From NCBI GenBank assembly GCA_038321575.1, contig JBBQFD010000015.1, forward strand, positions 1-17,604: a stretch of DNA of 17,604 nt. The letters are read 5' to 3'. The notes beneath the pieces were generated by a model. The model was not told the DNA's origin, did not search any database, and saw only the letters and a list, made by a program, of their open reading frames with translations. Positions 14,731 through 17,604 of this stretch are shown piece by piece. The DNA comes from JBBQFD01 sp038321575 (GTDB lineage Bacteria; Bacillota_I; Bacilli_A; RF39; UBA660). A program made the translations under genes and the position numbers. Numbering within the stretch: the first letter of the stretch is position 1; each line of letters opens with the position of its first letter.

Positions 14731-16047
14731 TTATGGGTTTAGTCTGGTTGGACCACGATAAACGAACGTTGCTTCACGAATATTATCGATTTCAAATATT
14801 GACATAATTAAACGACCTAATCCAAATCCAAAACCACCATGTGGTGGGCAGCCATACTTAAAGAAACTTAAGTAATCAGCTAAGGTATCCGGATTTATAC
14901 CTTTATCAATAATTTGTTGTTTTAATAAGTCATGACGATGTTCTCTTTGGGCACCAGAAGTTATTTCAATACCTTTATAAAGTAAATCATAACTATTGGT
15001 AGTTCCATCCCCTGCTGCCATTGTATAAAATGGACGAGCAGCTACTGGATAATTGGTGATGAAAATAAAATCACTACCATATTGTTCTTTAGCCCATTTG
15101 CAAATCAATTCTTCTTCTTTACGTTCTAAATCAGAAGCATTAGCAGCAACATAATTAAATTTATCTTTAATAGCTGCTTTAGCATCCATGAATGTTACTC
15201 GTGGAAACGATTTTGTCATATCACTCAAAGTTACTTTAAAGGTCTTTTGAATAGCATCAGCATGTTTTACACTTAAATCATTAAAAATGTATTTAAGCCA
15301 TGCTTCTTCCATATCCATGACATCATTAACACTATTGATCCATGAAATTTCAGTATCAACCATTAAAATTTCAGTTGCATGATATGAAGTATGTGAAGCC
15401 TCAGCACGAAAAGCTGGAGCGATTTCAAATACTTTGTCAAAACCAGCAGCCATGGCCATTTGTTTATATAATTGTGGTGATTGTGATAAACAAGCGGGCA
15501 TTCCAAAGTAATCTAATTTGAATACTTCTGACCCACCCTCAGCACTAGCACCAGATATTTTTGGTGAAGCGATTTCAATATAATTATTTTGATACCAATA
15601 TTCACGCATTGCATGTTCAATTGTTGTTTGACATTTAAATAATAAATTATTTTCTTCTCTTCTTAAATCTAAAAAACGATAATCTAAACGAGTTTCACGA
15701 AGAGTCTTATTTTTATCTTTAATATCGATTGGTAATTCAGCAAGTGAAGTACTAGTAACAATAATATCAGTTGGAATAAATTCCATTCCATTTAATTTAA
15801 CATTAGGACTTTCAACTAATTTACCAGTTACTTTAACAGTGCTTTCTAAAGTTAATTTAGAAATAATATCAACTAATGGTAGATTAGTTTCAACACTTTT
15901 TTCAATAGTCATTTGAACTTTACCAGTACCATCTCTTAAGATGACAAATTGAACTGGTTGTAAATCACGAATTGAGTCGACGAAAGCATCAATCGTTATC
16001 GTTTGATTATAATATTTATTTAATTCATTTATATATATTTTAGACAT
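14731..16047 (-). CDS. aspS: Aspartyl-tRNA synthetase, archaeal/eukaryal-type (short form without GAD domain)
   Basis: Class IIb aminoacyl-tRNA synthetase charging tRNA(Asp), and perhaps tRNA(Asn), with Asp. 438 aa, against about 590 for the usual bacterial AspRS. The N-terminal OB anticodon-binding domain is about 1-100 (IRDLQPVQFVILRDGTG at 26-42). Catalytic motif 2 is FEIAPAFRAEASHT (207-220); SQSPQLYKQ (188-196), SGAQREHRHD (364-373) and motif 3 PPHGGFGFGLGRL (401-413) follow, ending RGPTRLNP. The order and wording match archaeal AspRS, and the GAD insertion is absent. At two anticodon-loop positions linked to tRNA(Asn) discrimination it has Asp24 (archaeal Trp or His) and Lys84 (Lys in discriminating, Pro in non-discriminating forms), so specificity is unclear. 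ATG at 16047 has AGGTGA 8-nt spacing; a GTG at 16056 has no ribosome site. It overlaps hisS by 8 nt. Confidence 0.93.
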   Translation of the reverse strand: MSKIYINELNKYYNQTITIDAFVDSIRDLQPVQFVILRDGTGKVQMTIEKSVETNLPLVDIISKLTLESTVKVTGKLVESPNVKLNGMEFIPTDIIVTSTSLAELPIDIKDKNKTLRETRLDYRFLDLRREENNLLFKCQTTIEHAMREYWYQNNYIEIASPKISGASAEGGSEVFKLDYFGMPACLSQSPQLYKQMAMAAGFDKVFEIAPAFRAEASHTSYHATEILMVDTEISWINSVNDVMDMEEAWLKYIFNDLSVKHADAIQKTFKVTLSDMTKSFPRVTFMDAKAAIKDKFNYVAANASDLERKEEELICKWAKEQYGSDFIFITNYPVAARPFYTMAAGDGTTNSYDLLYKGIEITSGAQREHRHDLLKQQIIDKGINPDTLADYLSFFKYGCPPHGGFGFGLGRLIMSIFEIDNIREATFVYRGPTRLNP

Positions 16048-17320
16048 GTTCTTCACCTAACTTTTCATCTAAGAAATTAACAACATATATTTCTTCTATT
16101 TTAAATTCTTCATGAGTAATATTATTTTTAATGGTTAATTCTTTATTTTTCATTTCTTCTTCACCAATAATAATGGCAAATTTAGCATTTAAACGATCAG
16201 CTTGTTTAAAATTACTCTTCACATTGCGATCTAAGTAATCCATATCAACTTTAAAACCATTTAAACGAAGAGTTTGAGTTAAATATAAAGCATATGATTT
16301 TTCGGCTTCGGTAACTGGAATTACATAGACATCAATACCATTATCTTCTTCTAAGGTAATCTTTTCGAAGTCTAAGGCTGTTATTAAACGTTCCATACCG
16401 ATAGCAAAACCGGTTGCGGGAACTGCTGGTCCGCCAATAGTTTCAACAAGATTATTGTAACGACCACCACCACATAAGACGTTTTGACTACCAAAGCCTT
16501 CAACAGCAGCTTCGACTTCAAAGACAGTGTTAGTATAATAATCTAATCCTCGAACTAAGTTAGGATTAACTTCATAATCGATTTCTAAAACATCTAAATA
16601 AGCTTGAACTTGTTTAAAATGATTTTTACTTTCTTCATTTAAGTAATCAATCATAACTGGAGCATGTTGCATAATCTCTTTATCAGCATCAACTTTACAA
16701 TCTAAGATGCGTAGTGGATTAACTTCATAACGTTTTTGACAATCTTCACATAAGATACCTAAATGTGGTTTAAAGTGATTCACTAGCGCATCACGATAAG
16801 TAGCACGTGATTCACTATCACCTAAACTATTTATTTTTACTTTGATTTCTTTTAAACCAAGTAAACGATATAAGGTAACGGGGATGCTAATGATTTCCGC
16901 ATCACTGATTGGATCATTAGTTCCTAGTACTTCAACACCAAATTGATAAAATTCGCGAAAACGACCTGATTGTGGTTGTTCATAACGATACATAGGTCCA
17001 TAATACCAAGCTTTAATAGGTTGCGTAGCATCACCATACATTTTATTTTCAATAAAACTACGCACAATGCCTGCGGTTCCTTCTGGTCTTAAGGTCATAT
17101 CCCTTTTACCACGATCAACAAAATTATAAGTTTCTTTAGAAACAATATCGGTGCTTTCCCCTACACCACGATGGAATAATTCACTAGCTTCAAAAATAGG
17201 TGTGCGAAAATATTGATAGTTATATTTTTCCATCAAGGCACTAATTATTTTTTCAATATAGAGAATCTTTTTACCATATTCACCATTTACATCGTAGGTT
17301 CCTTTTGGTTTTTGAATCAT
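16040..17320 (-). CDS. hisS: Histidyl-tRNA synthetase
   Basis: Class IIa synthetase attaching His to tRNA(His), 426 aa (typical 420-430). N-terminal catalytic domain: KPKGTYDV (4-11), the TLRPEGTAGIVRSF segment (76-89), motif 2 YGPMYRYEQPQSGRFREFYQ (107-126), the histidine-specific motif RGLDYYTNTVFE (257-268), and motif 3 with GFAIGMERL (304-312). The C-terminal anticodon-binding domain is about 329-420 (VYVIPVTEAEKSYAL, VDMDYLDRNVKSNFKQAD). Four residues, Cys191, Cys194, Cys208 and Cys283, are present; the first pair could bind metal, but this is not established. ATG at 17320 follows AAGGGTGAT. It is co-transcribed with aspS, the classical hisS-aspS pair of Bacillota, and follows the transporter gene by 18 nt. 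Any T-box leader would be outside the window. Confidence 0.97.
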   Translation of the reverse strand: MIQKPKGTYDVNGEYGKKILYIEKIISALMEKYNYQYFRTPIFEASELFHRGVGESTDIVSKETYNFVDRGKRDMTLRPEGTAGIVRSFIENKMYGDATQPIKAWYYGPMYRYEQPQSGRFREFYQFGVEVLGTNDPISDAEIISIPVTLYRLLGLKEIKVKINSLGDSESRATYRDALVNHFKPHLGILCEDCQKRYEVNPLRILDCKVDADKEIMQHAPVMIDYLNEESKNHFKQVQAYLDVLEIDYEVNPNLVRGLDYYTNTVFEVEAAVEGFGSQNVLCGGGRYNNLVETIGGPAVPATGFAIGMERLITALDFEKITLEEDNGIDVYVIPVTEAEKSYALYLTQTLRLNGFKVDMDYLDRNVKSNFKQADRLNAKFAIIIGEEEMKNKELTIKNNITHEEFKIEEIYVVNFLDEKLGEEHV

Positions 17321-17338
17321 TTAAATCACCCTTTCATA

Positions 17339-17604
17339 TTAGGCTTTGTCGTGTTTTTTTAAATCATCTAAGCGATCAGTAATATCTTCTTGAAAAAATT
17401 TATATGTGGTAATTAAAACAATAGCAAGTGGTAAGGCAATAATAATACCCATGATTCCAAATAAGATACCACCAGCAAAGACTGCTAGAATAACCATGAT
17501 CGGATGGATTTGATTAGTTTTACCATAAACAGTTGGATTAATTACATTACCATCAACAGTTGATAGGATAAAAGCTGTAATTAAGGTACGAATGAATAAA
17601 GCGG
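17339..17604 (-). CDS. AI-2E family (PerM/YdbI-type) transporter, partial (N-terminus beyond window)
   Basis: Only the last 88 codons are visible. They read as the C-terminal part of a polytopic membrane protein of the PF01594 family: a helix ending LSTVDGNVINPTVYGKT, the family-typical IHPIMVILAVFAGGILFGIMG (compare xHPLxVLLxLLxGGxLFGxxG), then IIIALPLAIVLITTYKFF and a charged cytoplasmic tail ending in KKHDKA. Family members include AI-2 exporters and Na+/H+ antiporters, so substrate cannot be assigned. The stop is 18 nt before hisS with no terminator between, so it may be the first visible gene of a transporter-hisS-aspS operon. Confidence 0.85.
   Translation of the reverse strand, partial: ALFIRTLITAFILSTVDGNVINPTVYGKTNQIHPIMVILAVFAGGILFGIMGIIIALPLAIVLITTYKFFQEDITDRLDDLKKHDKA

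Noticed and set aside
16048..16056. GTG start of aspS nine bases upstream
   Set aside because: No ribosome site precedes it, and the AGGTGA site lies across this position at correct spacing for ATG 16047.
1..17604. CRISPR arrays, insertion sequences, tRNA or rRNA genes, prophage
   Set aside because: No regularly spaced repeats, transposase motifs, cloverleaf-like sequences or phage structural genes were seen on either strand.

Overview
The window comes from a very AT-rich, low-GC Gram-positive (Bacillota/Bacilli-like) chromosome. It reads cleanly with the standard bacterial code: Trp is TGG and no in-frame TGA is needed. The gene set combines a cell-wall polymerase (FtsW/SEDS), a Bacillus-type sigma-A/primase/TrmK cluster, competence genes and a short SMC protein. 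An uncultured, wall-bearing Bacilli lineage close to the Erysipelotrichia/RF39/Izemoplasma side fits best, but this placement is an inference. All 14 stop codons visible in the window are TAA, and Shine-Dalgarno sites are mostly GGTGAT placed 7-8 nt before the start.

Layout: 1-6123, minus strand, is comEA-comEC-dnaG-rpoD-trmK (trmK cut by the window edge). This is DNA uptake followed by the primase/sigma-A macromolecular-synthesis cluster, with overlapping or nearly abutting ends. 6191-7372, minus, is ftsW with its own promoter and terminator. It is divergent from a two-gene plus-strand island: def (7487-8035) and a lone sugar-transfer-associated ATP-grasp gene (8089-9111), each with its own extended -10 promoter and terminator. 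This island converges on smc (9122-12067, minus) through a bidirectional terminator.

Upstream of smc on the minus strand are a small uncharacterised gene (12147-12680), a structured non-coding RNA (12721-12890), a TtcA/TilS-type PP-loop tRNA thiolase (12928-13740), an unrecognised 282-aa gene (13794-14642), aspS and hisS (14731-17320, overlapping), and the C-terminal end of an AI-2E-family transporter at the right edge.

The most interesting element is the approximately 170-nt RNA at 12721-12890. It has a consensus-like extended -10 promoter that would start transcription at the first base of a 12-bp closing stem. It folds into a rod with a central bubble, a 3'-side bubble hairpin and an apical hairpin. 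It lies just downstream of the hisS-aspS neighbourhood, where 6S RNA (bsrA) is found in Bacillus. I call it a probable 6S RNA. Other points of note are an archaeal/eukaryal-type AspRS sitting in the normal hisS-aspS locus, a symmetrically short-armed SMC, very short 5' leaders, and an 11-nt homopolymer inside comEC.
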